NCBI GenBank assembly: GCA_030867875.1
Contig: JAOWCC010000577.1
Coordinates: forward strand, 72,411,012 to 72,475,011
Direction: 5' to 3'
Length of the DNA stretch: 64,000 nt
From: Actinernus sp. WN-2022
Taxonomy: Eukaryota > Cnidaria > Anthozoa > Actiniaria > Actinernidae
Shown here: positions 39,316-52,114 of the stretch, piece after piece
How positions within the stretch are numbered: the first letter of the stretch is position 1
Layout: each line of letters starts with the position of its first letter
Notes under the pieces: generated by a model
What the model saw: the letters and a program-made list of their open reading frames with translations, nothing else
What the model was told of the DNA's origin: nothing
Database searches by the model: none
Position numbers and translations under genes: made by a program

Positions 39316-39430
39316 TTGACAGTGCCTTACGCCATTACTGTATACAACTATGTGATCTCACGCGAGACCAGTAACACACACAATTACAACGGACTTTTCA
39401 AAGTCTTCACATGGTTTCGAGATTCAGTGG

Positions 39431-39597
39431 ACCGATTTAGCTTGTACATTTATTGTCGAAATTCAGATTATGTGAAAGCTTTTCTAATTAGAGAAATTCA
39501 TACATTTCCTCTCGGGATACGGAAAACAAACAAAAACTTCTCAAGGGATAAGACAGGTGACCTGAATTGGGACAACAAATGTACAAGCTAAATCGGT
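39431..39597. repeat. MITE with terminal repeats ACCGATTTAGCTTGTACATT
   Basis: 167 bp with perfect 20-bp ends (ACCGATTTAGCTTGTACATT and its complement AATGTACAAGCTAAATCGGT). A diverged relative lies at about 48245-48430 (AGCTTGC... and a GGGACACAGAAAAACAAA core). Confidence 0.75.
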
Positions 39598-39840
39598 CAA
39601 TTGACAGTTTGAAATCTACAATGTGTCGGGAAACTTCAAATGCAACTGTTTGCATCAAAATAAAAGTCAACAGTGTATCAAATCTTACAGAATGAAATTT
39701 AATGACATATATGATTGATGACGTTGCTTTTATCTCAAATTGCTAATTTAGTGCTGAAAATGGCAAGGCTTTCAAGCCTGCTGTGGGTCAAAGTTCGAAA
39801 TCTAAAACGAAACTCCGAGACTGCCGTCTTATATGTACTG

Positions 39841-40806
39841 AATAGGGGGCTTGCACGAAGATATCACGTGACCATGTTGGAGGGCAAACAAACCTAGTTG
39901 CCATGGGATACGGTAGCGTTGTGGGGTCAAGAGAGGTTCAACAATTCCTCATATCTCGCTTTGTTTACCAACTCAAATCAACCAACAGTCATTATAATGT
40001 ACAAATGAAACTAGTTTCACGCGAGAAGCTTAAAAACGGCTACTTTTCTGGAGCGAAATTTGGTTTATATAAGCTCTTTGTGCGACCACTCTCGTAGGCG
40101 ACCAGATCCCCTCAGCGACCACCCTCATGACTGCCCCATTTGAATTATCAGTAAAACCCTGTAATTAAGCTCCCGTAAGCGACTGCGACCAACTTTGGGG
40201 ATTGAGTATTGGAGTTTTTCTTTGTTTTTAAGCTCTTTTAAGCGACTTTGTACATTTTCATTTTGTATGCAACGTGAATTGTATCGAGTAACGTATCTTG
40301 ACCAACGCGTGCACTAGTACTGTACTGTAACTTATTCCCAGGGTGGTCGCTTACGAGAGCTTCAACTGCATGCATGTTTAAAATAGCTAAATCTTCAGGG
40401 TTTGAACGGTAAGTTTCTCAGCCAAATCATGTTCAAATTATCCTACTGGATACTTGTAGAAGTAAATTATAATTATATTAGTTCTGCATCTCTATAGAAT
40501 GATGTTTTGTTGTTGCCAGCACGCGCAAGGTCTGTGAATGGCAATATTTACTAAAATATTAGCATTTGACGATTTCTATGGGATTTCTAGCCATCTTACA
40601 TTTTTTAACGTAAATATTCAATACAAATTCCCCAAACTTACCGGGTATATTTATTATTTCTTGGGTTGTATGTCTAAGCGAGATATAATCTGAATTTCGA
40701 ACCGTTCTTGACCCCACAACGCTACCGCATCCCATGGCAACCGGGTTTGTTTGCCCTCCAACATTGGTGAAAATGGTCACGTGATCTCTTAGTGCAAGAC
40801 CCCTAT
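39841..40806. repeat. Inverted pair of a dispersed repeat
   Basis: 39841-39940 and 40700-40806 are about 100-bp inverted copies (GGAGGGCAAACAAACC, GCCATGGGAT.CGGTAGCG, TTGTGGGGTCAAGA). A flanking piece at about 39346-39376 (TATGTGATCTCACGCGAGAC) recurs inverted at 40812-40833. Confidence 0.65.
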
Positions 40807-41437
40807 TACTGGTCTCGCGTAAGATCACATAGCGGTAAGTCATATGTTTCCACTGAATAATATCTTCCTACCACTGAATCAGGAGCCCATTGCAATTGCT
40901 AGTCGTTGGGTCATCTGTAGACGAATCTTTGTTTACGTGTTGTCATCATTAGCATACATCAACCTTTAAGCGACATACCTACAAACAAACAGAGTTCATA
41001 AATCGAAAGAGATTGTCACCGAAAATTTGAGAGTGATATGAAAAATATATTTGAGGAAAGAGCGTTTAAAAATCTCAACATTTACAAAGAATGAATGGCT
41101 GTCAGCAACTCTTGCCACCTAGCCCATTTTACATTTTGGAAAAGTAATTTTTTCCGTAAATATTTAACATATAAATCTCAAATGTTCGGTGATTACTAAG
41201 TTTAAAATTCTTTTTCAAATGATGTAGCTGTTTGTTTGTAGCTTGAAGTTTGTGTTATGCTAATGAGGCAAAAATGTGAACAATGACGTCAGCAATGATT
41301 GGCCTATTAGGTCGATAACGAACGCTTGTGTTGTCAAATGACGGGCATGTCGAGTCCCAGGCGGTAAAAACCTTTGTTTTGGATTAGAATGTAGCTCTAT
41401 ACAATTAGGTCGCACTAGAAATAAATGTACTGTTTAA

Positions 41438-41904
41438 GTAATGGTCCAGATAAGAACTGTAACTAGTGTCTACGGCAAGGAATGTTAAAAGGTGTTAATT
41501 TTCTATTATTCTTTCTCGTAATTTCATTGGTTGATACTTATAAATTCAATAGAAACCCATCGAAATAATGCATTTTCATTCGATATTTTTTTGTGGTTTG
41601 AATCTTTTTTTGATCAAACTAACTATGGTTTAATTTCGAAGAATATCGTGTGTGGGGAAAGTTCTCAAATTTGCGATTGAACAATCCTTTGTTTTCTCTA
41701 TATCTTATTGGCTGGACGGTGGCTTCTCTGCGTTTTCAAAGAAAAAAGAGCCAATAGCATAAACAATACTTTATCTTCGAGATGTAGTTTGGACTGTAGA
41801 TACCTCCTAAAGCACTTAAGGTAAATTCAAGCAAAATCGTATGTGGGGGAGGCTCATTGCCGTAGAACAATGGATTCTACTACAGTTCTTATCTGGACCA
41901 TTAC
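41438..41904. mobile_element. TTAA-flanked MITE, 467 bp
   Basis: Flanked on both sides by TTAA (41434-41437 and 41905-41908), with terminal inverted repeats GTAATGGTCCAGATAAGAAC and its complement. A TTAA duplication is the signature of piggyBac-type transposition; no transposase is inside. Confidence 0.65.
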
Positions 41905-42068
41905 TTAAGGGTTATGATTTGTAATATTTTAGGCTATTGTTGGGGTAGGCAATAACATAGCAGTTTTTTTTTATGCGGCCCGACCATTTTGCTATTCTAA
42001 ACTCATTCTGAAACTTGCAAAACCCATTGTTTCAAGCCAACATGGACGCCGGCCATGTGATTAGTTAC

Positions 42069-42361
42069 GAGCTCCTAAGTGAGAGGAATCGCTCACTTAA
42101 TTCATTCATGAAATGACAATATAAACTAACTAAAATCATACCCTGAAAAATAAAGACCCTAACCGGTCAGTAAACAAGATTTTACCCACCTAGAGCTAGG
42201 GTTCTCAAGAAAAACTTCTCAAGAAAATGGTGAGGTAAAACATTTTTTGAGAGATTTTCTAACTACACTAAACAACCATCGTCGCTCAATGTTAAATTTG
42301 TACATTTTATATGGTCATTTCATGAATTAATTAAGTGAGAGATTCCTCTCCTTAGGAACTC
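42069..42361. repeat. MITE-like element with long arms
   Basis: Ends GAGCTCCTAAGTGAGAGGAA and complementary CCTCTCCTTAGGAACTC, extended by TTCATGAAATGACCATAT-like arms; about 293 bp. Confidence 0.65.
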
Positions 42362-45300
42362 TATGATTAGTTCATAGTTCGAGTACCTTGAGGAGTTATT
42401 TTGTTTTCCCATCAATTACTGTTATACACACATAAACTGAAGGCAGGAACGTGATTTATGCGCTTGCTTGGGGGATTGTGAAACTTTAAATTCTGCATGA
42501 TATTAATTCGAATTTAAATAAAAATCAAGTACACTTAACGCGGTTTCAAGACAGAAATACTAAAACAAAACAAAGAGACTCGAGTTTTTTAATACCTGCG
42601 AGGCACGATGAAAAAGCAATCTATTTTTAATAAAGCTGACCATCGTTCATTACCTTCCGTGCTGTTGGACTTACAGGAAGCTTGAGATTTTGAGAGTAAA
42701 CAGACCTCCACGCTTGTCGTATAATGTCGGGAAACTAAACGAAAATGCTGGCGACTGATTCTAGGATAAGATAAACTAAATTTAAGACACAATTGAGCTA
42801 GGATTGTTTGGTTTGAGTATTGATACTGACTTTCAGTTTGACTGAAATAAACGCGCCAGAACAATATTTTTTTTTTATTTCAGTGCCAGGGTGATATATA
42901 ACTTCAATATAACTCGTAGTTCTTTCAATGAATCTCATCACTGAAATTAATTATGGTTTTATGAAGTCTTACTCGAGACGTTTGCTTTTACTTTAATAAA
43001 AGGCTTTTTTGTAAACAACCGATTCATTGAATTCACATGAAGCGGTATTGAATAACCGTGTTTCAAAACTAAGCAGAAATTGTGCTGGCAATTTCTAAAA
43101 TCGTCTGTTTATAAGTTTAACGATAGCTTGGATAATTTAAATAGAACTTAAAATAATTTAAGTAGTGATCGAAAAAGAAAATAGATTAATCAGAGATTAG
43201 TATTACACCGGACACTAAAAATTAAATTATTATTTGTATAGGTTCAGCGAGCCTGAGGGTTCTCTTCGGCTCCAATAATTATCATAATGATATAACTTTA
43301 CGGAAGGTAATTGTTCTATTGATAAACAACTTAGAAACAATAAAGTTGTTATATAATGAATATATATTAGAACATGTCAAAACGAGAAATGTTAGTAAAA
43401 ATTCAGTCCCTGTGAGACGAACAGGAAGAGGCTACAGTCGAAATGATGGCCATTGATCTGTTTGGTTGAGATATCAACAAGGATAAGCTATATTTAGGTA
43501 AGTAGGCCATCTAAGCTCATGATAGAACCTAGATAACAGTCCTGGTTGCAAAAATTATATGTAATAATAAACTACCACCCTAATGAAGCAAAACCAAGTC
43601 TTGCAAAGGACTAGCAGTATTTCCATTTTAATGCTTCACAGGTTTCTGAATTTGGATTCAGGAGGGTTTAGATATTTGAATATTTTCTTCTTTGGATAGC
43701 TTAGTTCGGCTGGACGAAGAGAATGTTTATCACCATAATTCTCGATAAAGGGCTTCCCTGAGCTATACGATCTGATATGATAATATTGATTCGAAGGAAA
43801 AACTGGAACACTGCATATCAGTAACTTCATTGCAATGACATTTCAAGCTGTAACTAATATACATGTAGAAGTTGATATGTTTTAATGGATACAGTAGTTT
43901 GTGAACGTGGAATCTAGATTTTAGCTAGCGAAGAAATGCGTAACTCTTTTAAAGTGAATACATGAACAAGGCTTTCAAATTATATCGTAAAAAATTGACA
44001 CTTGAATGATTATTGCGAGTGCTAGAAATTGTTATTTAAAGCTCGCCCAAACTTATCCTAAACGAAGATTATATTTAGTTGAACTATAAGCCGTACTTAC
44101 GATAGGTTACGAAAAATACGGTCATTTTGATAGAAAAAAGGCTAAATTATTTAATAACCTGTAGATTGAACACGGTCGTGAAACATCAACTTCTCAAGGG
44201 CGACGTTTGGTCCAGAATATCCCAGTGAAATATCGGCCATTTAAGCGACTCTCGACTTTGACTGATGCAATCAATATAAAAATACGGTCATTATTACTGT
44301 TTTAGGATTTCAAATGCAACGGATCGACAAGGAAATTGAATAAATATCCAAATTTCAAGTCAATTGTCGGCTGATGGATGAAAATGAGGTTTGAATACAA
44401 AGGATGAGTGTGTGTTATGCATTGAATACGACTCCCAAAGCACAAGTCGGTATAGTATGTGTAATCGTTATTTTGATAGGTGTTTATAAATAATTAACAA
44501 AACCTTTTTCATCGAATAAACAGCAGTCTTTATAAAGTCAAAATACGAAGTTTTGAGGACGGCCGAGTTTTCTTTTAACCATTGGCTTGGTCTCCGGTAT
44601 TATCTGAGGAAGTGAAATCAACCCAAACTTCATCGAAGGCACCCCTTTGTTGAACGAATCGACCTGTTCAGTAGACTATTGAATACATATACGTTTATTT
44701 ATTTATTAATATTCAAGAAGTTGTTGAAATTTGTTTTGAGAAAGCTAAGAAAACAGTTTGTGAGCTGAGAAACTGAAAATAAAATATTACTGAACTGATT
44801 GAATGAGTTAAGTCCCAGAAACAAAATGCCGAAAATACTTTCTAGGAAAGAGCAGACAAATCTTTATTGGTTGGAGATTATTAATCGGTTAATTGAAGAA
44901 AAAAAGACCGACATTCAAAGAAAGATCAACCAGAGAGCTCAGCCGTTTTAAAAAGTGAGGCCTTTATCAAATAATTTCTTCCCTGGAAAAGAAGAAAACT
45001 ATATTGCAGAAGGCCTAATCGAAGACCGTTTTTTCCCTCTCGTTTAATGCGGTCTTAATCTTTCCTGTAATCCTACGTGATACCCTGTTAACAATGATAG
45101 ACTATTTTGAAGGCCAACCGAATTACGATGATACTTCTTGACGAGCGAAAACATTATAAAATTCAAGCAAAATCAAGATTAAGCAATACATTGCCGCATC
45201 TTTAGCGGATTAATAATTCAAGTCATCATCAATATTAACGAAAAGGAGAACGGAAACTGAGCTTAATTATAATTTCCCCATCGATTAAAAAAAACCAGGG

Positions 45301-46317
45301 TTTTCCGTTTTTGTCTTTGTGAATTAACTGCATGCACGTCATATACTTTGAATTGAATGTCAATTAAGCACAACAATTTCAAACGCATAAAACGCACAAT
45401 TGTGTCCTAGGTTTCCCATGGTGCGAAGTGATTTGGAGTAATCCGTACACGACGCAAAATTTCATCAAAGCGGGTCAGTTACAAAAACTAAATAAACTTT
45501 CATTTGTTGAAAGTATTTTAAAATGTTACTGTTGAATTATATGTCACAATATAAAAAAAAAAATCTTGATTCAGCGAATAAAGATTTGACTGTGAAAACA
45601 GATATTAAAGTATAGGAAGTATATTTCCCTATAGGAAATTAAAGTGTTCGCCTTTCAAAGTTCTTCATCGCTTTTAAGACAGTAACTTTAAATTATTTTA
45701 TTAATTTATTAATATCGGAAGAGCGTAATACTCTGACCAGTAAGCAATTATTATTAAGCATGTTTTTGTTAAAGCATTGTTTTTAATTAATTATATTTTC
45801 TTTTATTTAATTAATTTCTAGTCGTCTTCTACATGTGCCAATGTTTTCCAAAAGCGAGTAATCATCAAATAAGCATTTTATCGGCGCTTTCTCAGTGTAA
45901 GCATATTAATAATTCATTTTGTCGAATTTTCATACAAACCTTCTAAAACCTAACCCCAAAATTTGAAAAAACCCTAACCATTTTAAATCCCAAATCATTA
46001 ATAGAACGAGTCTAAATACACCTGAACTTAATGGAGAATTTAGCGATGTTTTCAAGTGTTTTCAAGTGCACTTTTGCTTTAACAATTTCAGGACATGCTT
46101 ACACTGAGAAACCCCCATTTTATCCCGCAATTCTTATGATACATATCCACTGGAGATTTTCTAGTCACAGACTTGAGCGATATTGCGTTTCCCATTATCC
46201 AAATTGTACAGAATAAAGAAAGGAAACCTAGATAGATTTTGAATTTAAATGTTTCGGATGAAAAATCATTGTTTTAAAGATGTACGTGAGAATATGCCCT
46301 TCACGACTCCATCAGTA
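42362..46317. other. Long AT-rich stretch without a supported gene
   Basis: Nearly 4 kb of AT-rich DNA with only short open frames lacking recognisable domains, and no tRNA, rRNA or clear tandem repeat. Confidence 0.35.
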
Positions 46318-46440
46318 AGGCCCGATTCAAACGTCGAACTTTTCATGCGCCGAACGCAATTGAAACAAAAGATCAGTAGGCGGCTTCTTTTGATCTAATT
46401 AGGTTCGGCGCATGAAAAGTTCGACGTTTGAAACGGGCCT
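46318..46440. repeat. Short foldback MITE, 123 bp
   Basis: Arms AGGCCCGATTCAAACGTCGA and ...TCGACGTTTGAAACGGGCCT continue inwards as ACTTTTCATGCGCCGAAC and its complement, leaving a loop of about 45 bp. Related outer arms occur at 48522-48814. Confidence 0.75.
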
Positions 46441-48521
46441 AAAGTACCTTAAAATGTACTCCACAAAATATCTGGATTCCGGATTGGTCAACAACGAGTG
46501 CATTAAAAGGTTGTAGAGCCACAGTCACATGCTCTCAGAAAATGTTTGCTCAGTATATTAGAAACAAAACATCGCTCGTGCTATACTTGATTTATAGACA
46601 CTGAGTGATATTTTGAAAGTTTTCATATAGACTTGCGTTGAATTTTATGCGATTTCCTCTATATTTACATGACGTTACTGGAATAAATTCTAGCTTTCCT
46701 ATTTCTATTTAAACAGCAGTAAACCCCATTTCCCATGTCATTGTTCTATGATATAAACAGGTATCACAAGTAAAACGTGAAACCCACGAGCCGCTAGGAA
46801 TTAAAATATTAGTGCGCTAGTAAGGTCACAAAACTTGTCGGACTAATTTGACATCACTATACTGAAAAATGAAATACGTTTCAAACTCCCTACGCTATTT
46901 AATAAATTGTTTCTCCTCACCCCCTCCACCCCAACAAAAATCAAATTGAATGTCGAGTTTAATTAGACATTTGTTTTAGTAAATCTAGTCTTTCGTTTAT
47001 CTGTGATTATATATAAAAGTGAAACTATGAACGCAAATGTACGTTTCATATTCTCTAGTTATTGACGATTTCTATAACAGACACTTAAAAGTATCGATAT
47101 AATCCACTGCATATAAACAATATGGTGGATTGTACTTTTACCCACAGTCCTTTGCTCGCGAAGAAACTTTAAATCCGTAATAAAATTACGGCAGAGATGT
47201 TTAAAATCTTAAAAAAAAAAGCAAGCTAGTACAAGTGCTGTTGGCAAAACACTCCCATTTAAAAGAATAGAGGATTGCTGTGTTATTTTGACTGTGTTAG
47301 ATTCGCAAGGGATTGTGGGCAAGGCGCGTGATATTTTCCGTATGATGAATCGAATTCTAGATTGGACTTGTTTGGCTGTACGACGCGCATTTATAATCGA
47401 TTCCTTACTTAGCGCGATTAAAATCGTTAGGCGCTAGTTGAGCTGCGACTCGAACGCCGCAACGATGAATTTACTCTTATATATTAACTAAGTTATAATG
47501 AATCCAATATAAAATAATGTTAAATCCGACGTATGTCGAGTTCCTCTTTTACGGACATAAGATCTGTAAAAATAAAACTAATTTAGGTCTGCGTCGGCGA
47601 GGAAGTTAGTAGATTTTATCGTGATTATCTATACAAATAACACTATGAACGCAAATATACGTATGCCCTAGTGATTGACGATTTCTATAATAACCACTTA
47701 ATATTATTAATAGACTGAATTTAGGTCTGTGTCGACGGGAAAGTTAGGCAGTCGTAAATGTCGACTAAACGTTGATTATGGTTTGGTAATCGCCGAGGTG
47801 CAGCTGACGTTGGATATCCCTTTATTTGATTCGTAATACGTACGAACATAAAACAATTTGTTTGTATTTTGTTTATTTTTTCTATTTTTACACTTACTGA
47901 CACATACATACTGATCAATGGAAAACAAATTACAGCATAGAAAAGAAAAAAATATAAAAATAACAGGTTGTTACATGTAAACAGAAATAAAGAAAAAAAA
48001 GACTTTTTGGTGATGCGTGGTTTATCAGTAGAAGAGTCATCCACTTCCGCTGATACAAGGAGGGGCATTAGGGGCCCCCATTTTTCATAATGATAAGTTG
48101 TGTTCATTTGTTCTGTAAGTATACATTGAATGTCTATTTTGACTCACGCCCTTACACCCACACACTAACGCACCCACTCCCACAACAACAATACTCGAAT
48201 AAAACACACACAAAAGCTATAAACAAACTTCAATAGACCTAGTCAGCTTGCTTGTTTGTTGCCCCATTGCAGACCACGTGATAGTTCTCCAAAGGATTCA
48301 GTGCTTCGTTTTCAAAATTATAGAAATTGGTACATTTGCTCTTGGGACACAGAAAAACAAAAACAAAAGCAATTAAGGGAAAAGTCAGGTGGTCTGAAAT
48401 GGGACAAAAAACAGGCAAGCTGACAAGGTATTTTTGTCTCTGCTAATTGGTTCGCTGGGATTTTTGTGCTACATGGATAATCGATCGTGATGTGATGTGC
48501 GACGCAAATATTATGATATCT
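46441..48521. other. AT-rich host DNA with a dispersed direct repeat
   Basis: About 47008-47095 and 47625-47710 are diverged direct copies (CACTATGAACGCAAATATAC, ATTGACGATTTCTATAA). No supported gene. Confidence 0.35.
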
Positions 48522-48814
48522 GAGGCCCGATTCAAAATCGAACTTTTCATGCTCGTAATCTAAATAGATAAAAAAGCCGCGTAATTATCTTTTGTTGCAA
48601 TATCCCACTTCCGCGATATGCTTTACTTGTTACGCACAAAGGTTTCAATACGAGGCTCCGTGATAAATTATATTTATTATTTTCGCAGAGAAAACAATAA
48701 CTTTAATTTAGCACGGAGCCTCGTATTGAAACCTTTGTGCGTGACAAGTAAAGCATATCGCGGAAGTGGGCTATTGCGTTCGGCTCATGAAACGTTCGAC
48801 GTTTGAATCGGATC
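48522..48814. repeat. Nested MITEs: hairpin element inside a 46318-family copy
   Basis: Outer ends resemble 46318-46440 (AGGCCCGATTCAAAATCGAA / TTCGACGTTTGAATCGG). Inside, 48604-48770 is a separate strong palindrome (CCCACTTCCGCGATATGC...; GGTTTCAATACGAGGCTCCG and its complement). Confidence 0.7.
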
Positions 48815-48822
48815 TGACATAT

Positions 48823-49080
48823 AGAGGTTATTGACCAAGCGTGAGGTCAAGATGAAGGGCTAATGCTCTGACAAAGGGCTAACGCTCGAAACGTCAGCTG
48901 CTACTCGCTTTCCACGGCGGTTAGCATACCCCAATCGACTTCAGTTGATTACATACCAGTGTTTATCTTCCCCGCCGACGCAGACCAACACTAGTTATTA
49001 CAGGAACTAGTTGCCTATTGAGGGTATATTGGCCAAGTTCATTTTTTGCGTGTTTATGGACCGAGACGAAGTCTCTTGTT
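48823..49080. repeat. Split copy of the GACCAAGC family with inserted sequence
   Basis: 48823-48854 (TTATTGACCAAGCGTGAGGT) and 49021-49075 (GGCCAAGTTCATTTTTTGCG) match the 36779 element. The part between (about 48865-48985, GCTACTCGCTTTCCACGGCG, GTTAGCAT) recurs at 55244-55295, so it belongs to another dispersed repeat. Confidence 0.5.
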
Positions 49081-49479
49081 TTTAGTAAACCACTCGAGTT
49101 TCATACTGTAAATTTGATTAGATGAACCATGGTTTTGACTGAAAGGAAGGAGATTACAGTAAACGAGGAGGCGATAAGTGACAGTTAGTAGCTCTTTTTA
49201 TTACAGCCTGGGAAGCCAACATTATTCGTTTAAACTTTAGAGATTTGAGATTTGTTAAAATACCGTTTCATAAATTAACTTCAAACACAAACTTCCATAC
49301 AAACTACAGTAAAATTTTGAGCATCTCAACAACTGTTTATTGCTCTAATTTGGTCTCGAGTGCGCACGTGTGGGATGGATTTCTGACAATGGTATACAAA
49401 CTACAAAAGCGGGTATGAAAGAGAGAAGCCCGAAGCTAGTTTAAATCCTTTAATGGCTACTACACTACTCGACGAAATA

Positions 49480-50095
49480 CAATTACAGAAGTGTTGAGTA
49501 ATCAGCGTATTGTAGGAGAATCTCCTAGTAATATGAATCAGCTTCTTACTAGGAACTCAGATATGCATAGCAGAGTAATTCGACGCGGTAGATATAACAA
49601 TTACAGAAGTGTTGAGTAATCAGCGTATTGTAGGATAATCTCCTTGTAATATGAATCAGCTTCTTACTAGGAACTCAGATATGCATAGCAGAGTCATTCG
49701 ACGCGGTAGATATAACTTAGTATGTCCGCGCTATCAGCGACAGACTGAGGTTGGGAAAACTGTCCACGTTAGTGGTATTTTCAGTATGCTCGATCATTTA
49801 GCCGAGATTTAAGATAGATATCAGCATATCACATGTACATATGTCACTTCTGTCATTCGTGTTACTTTTTCTCACTATTTAAAAATGTTTTTAGATGCTC
49901 ATATTTGAAATTGTTAACATTTAAATTCTTAAACTTTCACTATTCCTTAATTTATACTAGTTAATTATTGTAAAGGTATTTTTATAATTATTGTAATAAT
50001 TATTTTTATAGTTTAGTGATTGAGGGCCACGAGTTTATCAGTTTTACATTATAAAGTGTTTACCCTCGTTAAATAAAGTTGTTATTATTATTATT
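49480..50095 (+). mobile_element. CR1/L2-like LINE 3' remnant with a tandem duplication
   Basis: Reads NMNQLLTRNSDMHSR, then NLVCPRYQRQTEVGK, a C-terminal pattern of CR1/L2 reverse-transcriptase ORFs. A segment of about 118 bp (49480-49597) is repeated at 49598-49716 with few changes. It ends in AATAAAGTTGTTATTATT at 50075-50095. Confidence 0.6.
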
Positions 50096-50347
50096 ATAAC
50101 TCAATGCTATTTTAGTCCAATTCAGGTTTGGGCATTGAAACTCATTTTAAACTAATGTTGCTCCTTGTTGTTTGATTTTCGTGTTTCAGAAACAAAGAAA
50201 GAGCAAGTTTCCACGACTTTGCATTGAACGACATCCTCTATATCATAGGAAGATCACTACCTTTCCTGTACATCAAACGACAGCCCATTACTTTGTGGCC
50301 GTTATACCTAGGAAATGAACTGGTTCTAGCGCTTTAATCTTGGAATA

Positions 50348-51490
50348 ATGATTGCAATCCCTGGAACAATTACAACCAGTCATACATTGAGCAACGTTTC
50401 CACAAATACACAGACTGGGTCTGAAAATGACATAATCAGTTTCATATGGATAGCTCAGATGATTTTATACTCATTAATCGTGATCGTTGGAGTTTTAGGC
50501 AACTCCTTAGTGTGCAGAGCGGTACTCTCGCAGGCAAGGAAACGAACGAACGATTTCTTCATACTTAACCTTGCAATCACAGACCTCGGGACCTGCGGAA
50601 TTAGTGTGCCCCTGGACATGGTTGAACAGATTTGGAAGAAATTCCCTTTTGGGGAATTTATGTGTCGCCTAATATACCCCTTGCAAACAATCTTCATGGC
50701 GACGTCAGTACTGACTTTGCTCTCTATGAGCATTGAAAGGTACAGAGCTATAGTAACTCCACTTCAACCAAAGCTCAGAGGAAATATGGCGAAGGCCATG
50801 CTCATAGGGGCATGGGCACTGTCAGTTTCACTGGTTGCACCATATATTAGCGTCCTCGAGTATAAAGATCAGAACTGTAGCGAGAATTGGCCGGCTGATG
50901 GGACCTACGTGAAGGTGTTTACCTTTGCAGTCTTCATGATCGTCTACTTCATTCCACTGTCCATCATAACGTTTTGTTATGCTCGGGTGTTGAGACGTCT
51001 TTACAAAGATAAGTCACGAGTTCTTCTTCTAATGGGAGGGGTCAACAAGATGAATTACGGCAAGGTTGCCAAACAACGAGCCGAGCAAAACCTGCGTACC
51101 GTTAAAATTCTTGTCACCGCTGTGGTAGCCTTCGGCGTGTGCTTGTTGCCAAATCACGTTGTCTGGCTTTGGCATGACTTTAGTGATGGAGGAAGAAAGA
51201 GCTATTTTGGAATCATTTTGATATTTTGTAACATTCTCATCTACACGAACAGTATTATCAATCCGTTTATTTTTGGGAAACTGAAGTTAAAATCATGTTG
51301 TGGGGTAAGACAAGGAAAGCAATGGTTTTCTTTGAGGTCCGGCTCGTATGACACTTCAAGCTCGTGGATGAGAACAAGAGAAAGGTCGCTTTCCAGTGGA
51401 CAATTAACTCTTATTAATTCAGCGAGGCGTATGTCTATCAAACGACGTCGACAAATGTTGGTTCAAGCAGCAGAACAATCCTGTTTGTAA
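50348..51490 (+). CDS. Class A (rhodopsin-like) GPCR, paralogue of the gene at 29452
   Basis: 380 aa, single coding exon; GTGTTTCAG at about 50181-50189 suggests a 5' UTR intron. Landmarks: N52, D79 (LAITD), C106, E130-R131-Y132, W156, C177, P203, LLPNH in TM6 and NPFIFG in TM7, i.e. closer to canonical DRY/NPxxY than its paralogue. Predicted N-glycosylation at N16 in the extracellular N-terminus; Arg/Ser-rich cytoplasmic tail. Shared signature with the first GPCR: PFGEFMCRLIYPLQT and HVVWLWHDF..GG. Ligand unknown; peptide-receptor-like. Confidence 0.87.
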   Translation: MIAIPGTITTSHTLSNVSTNTQTGSENDIISFIWIAQMILYSLIVIVGVLGNSLVCRAVLSQARKRTNDFFILNLAITDLGTCGISVPLDMVEQIWKKFPFGEFMCRLIYPLQTIFMATSVLTLLSMSIERYRAIVTPLQPKLRGNMAKAMLIGAWALSVSLVAPYISVLEYKDQNCSENWPADGTYVKVFTFAVFMIVYFIPLSIITFCYARVLRRLYKDKSRVLLLMGGVNKMNYGKVAKQRAEQNLRTVKILVTAVVAFGVCLLPNHVVWLWHDFSDGGRKSYFGIILIFCNILIYTNSIINPFIFGKLKLKSCCGVRQGKQWFSLRSGSYDTSSSWMRTRERSLSSGQLTLINSARRMSIKRRRQMLVQAAEQSCL

Positions 51491-52114
51491 TCGAGACGAG
51501 TTCTGGTGGATAACGATTATGACAATTAATTTGATAGTAGTATGCACTGAAACCATAAAATACCATAAAGTGGATAAAACCAAATCGGTCTTACGAGATA
51601 GGTAATGTTAATTTATTTAGTAACAACACCTGCTTGTAAATACTATTTTCCGCCTCCAATCGATTGTCGATCCTTCTAAAACGTTTTTTTTAGATTTCTT
51701 TCCCATATAAAGCTTTTCCAATGGGATCACGAGCTCAATTTATTCGTTATTGAAATGATCATATCAGCAAGTGACTGTTTCCTTCAAAAGGCCTATTGAG
51801 ATCATTATGAATTGTTAGAAGAGATGACATCATGTTTAATTAGTCGGGTGAATCCACAACAAGTTTGATCATGCGACTACGGTCAACTATCGCCAATGTG
51901 TTAGTTTTTAGAACAACAGCTAAAATAGTCAAGCGAGCATGGATCTCAAAACAAGGGGAACTGTCAGGGAAAAAACAAATTGATTTTAACGCGCGCGATC
52001 ATGCAATTTACCCTGGTATGTCACGTAATCTAACGTGGTATGTCACAAAATCTACCGCGGTACGTCCTCTAATTTCCAATGCCTAGTAATCAAGGAGAAT
52101 CTGAATAGTTGTTC
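51491..52114. other. Intergenic host DNA downstream of GPCR 2
   Basis: No gene supported. A weak tandem of TGGTATGTCAC-type units occurs at about 52010-52070. Confidence 0.35.
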
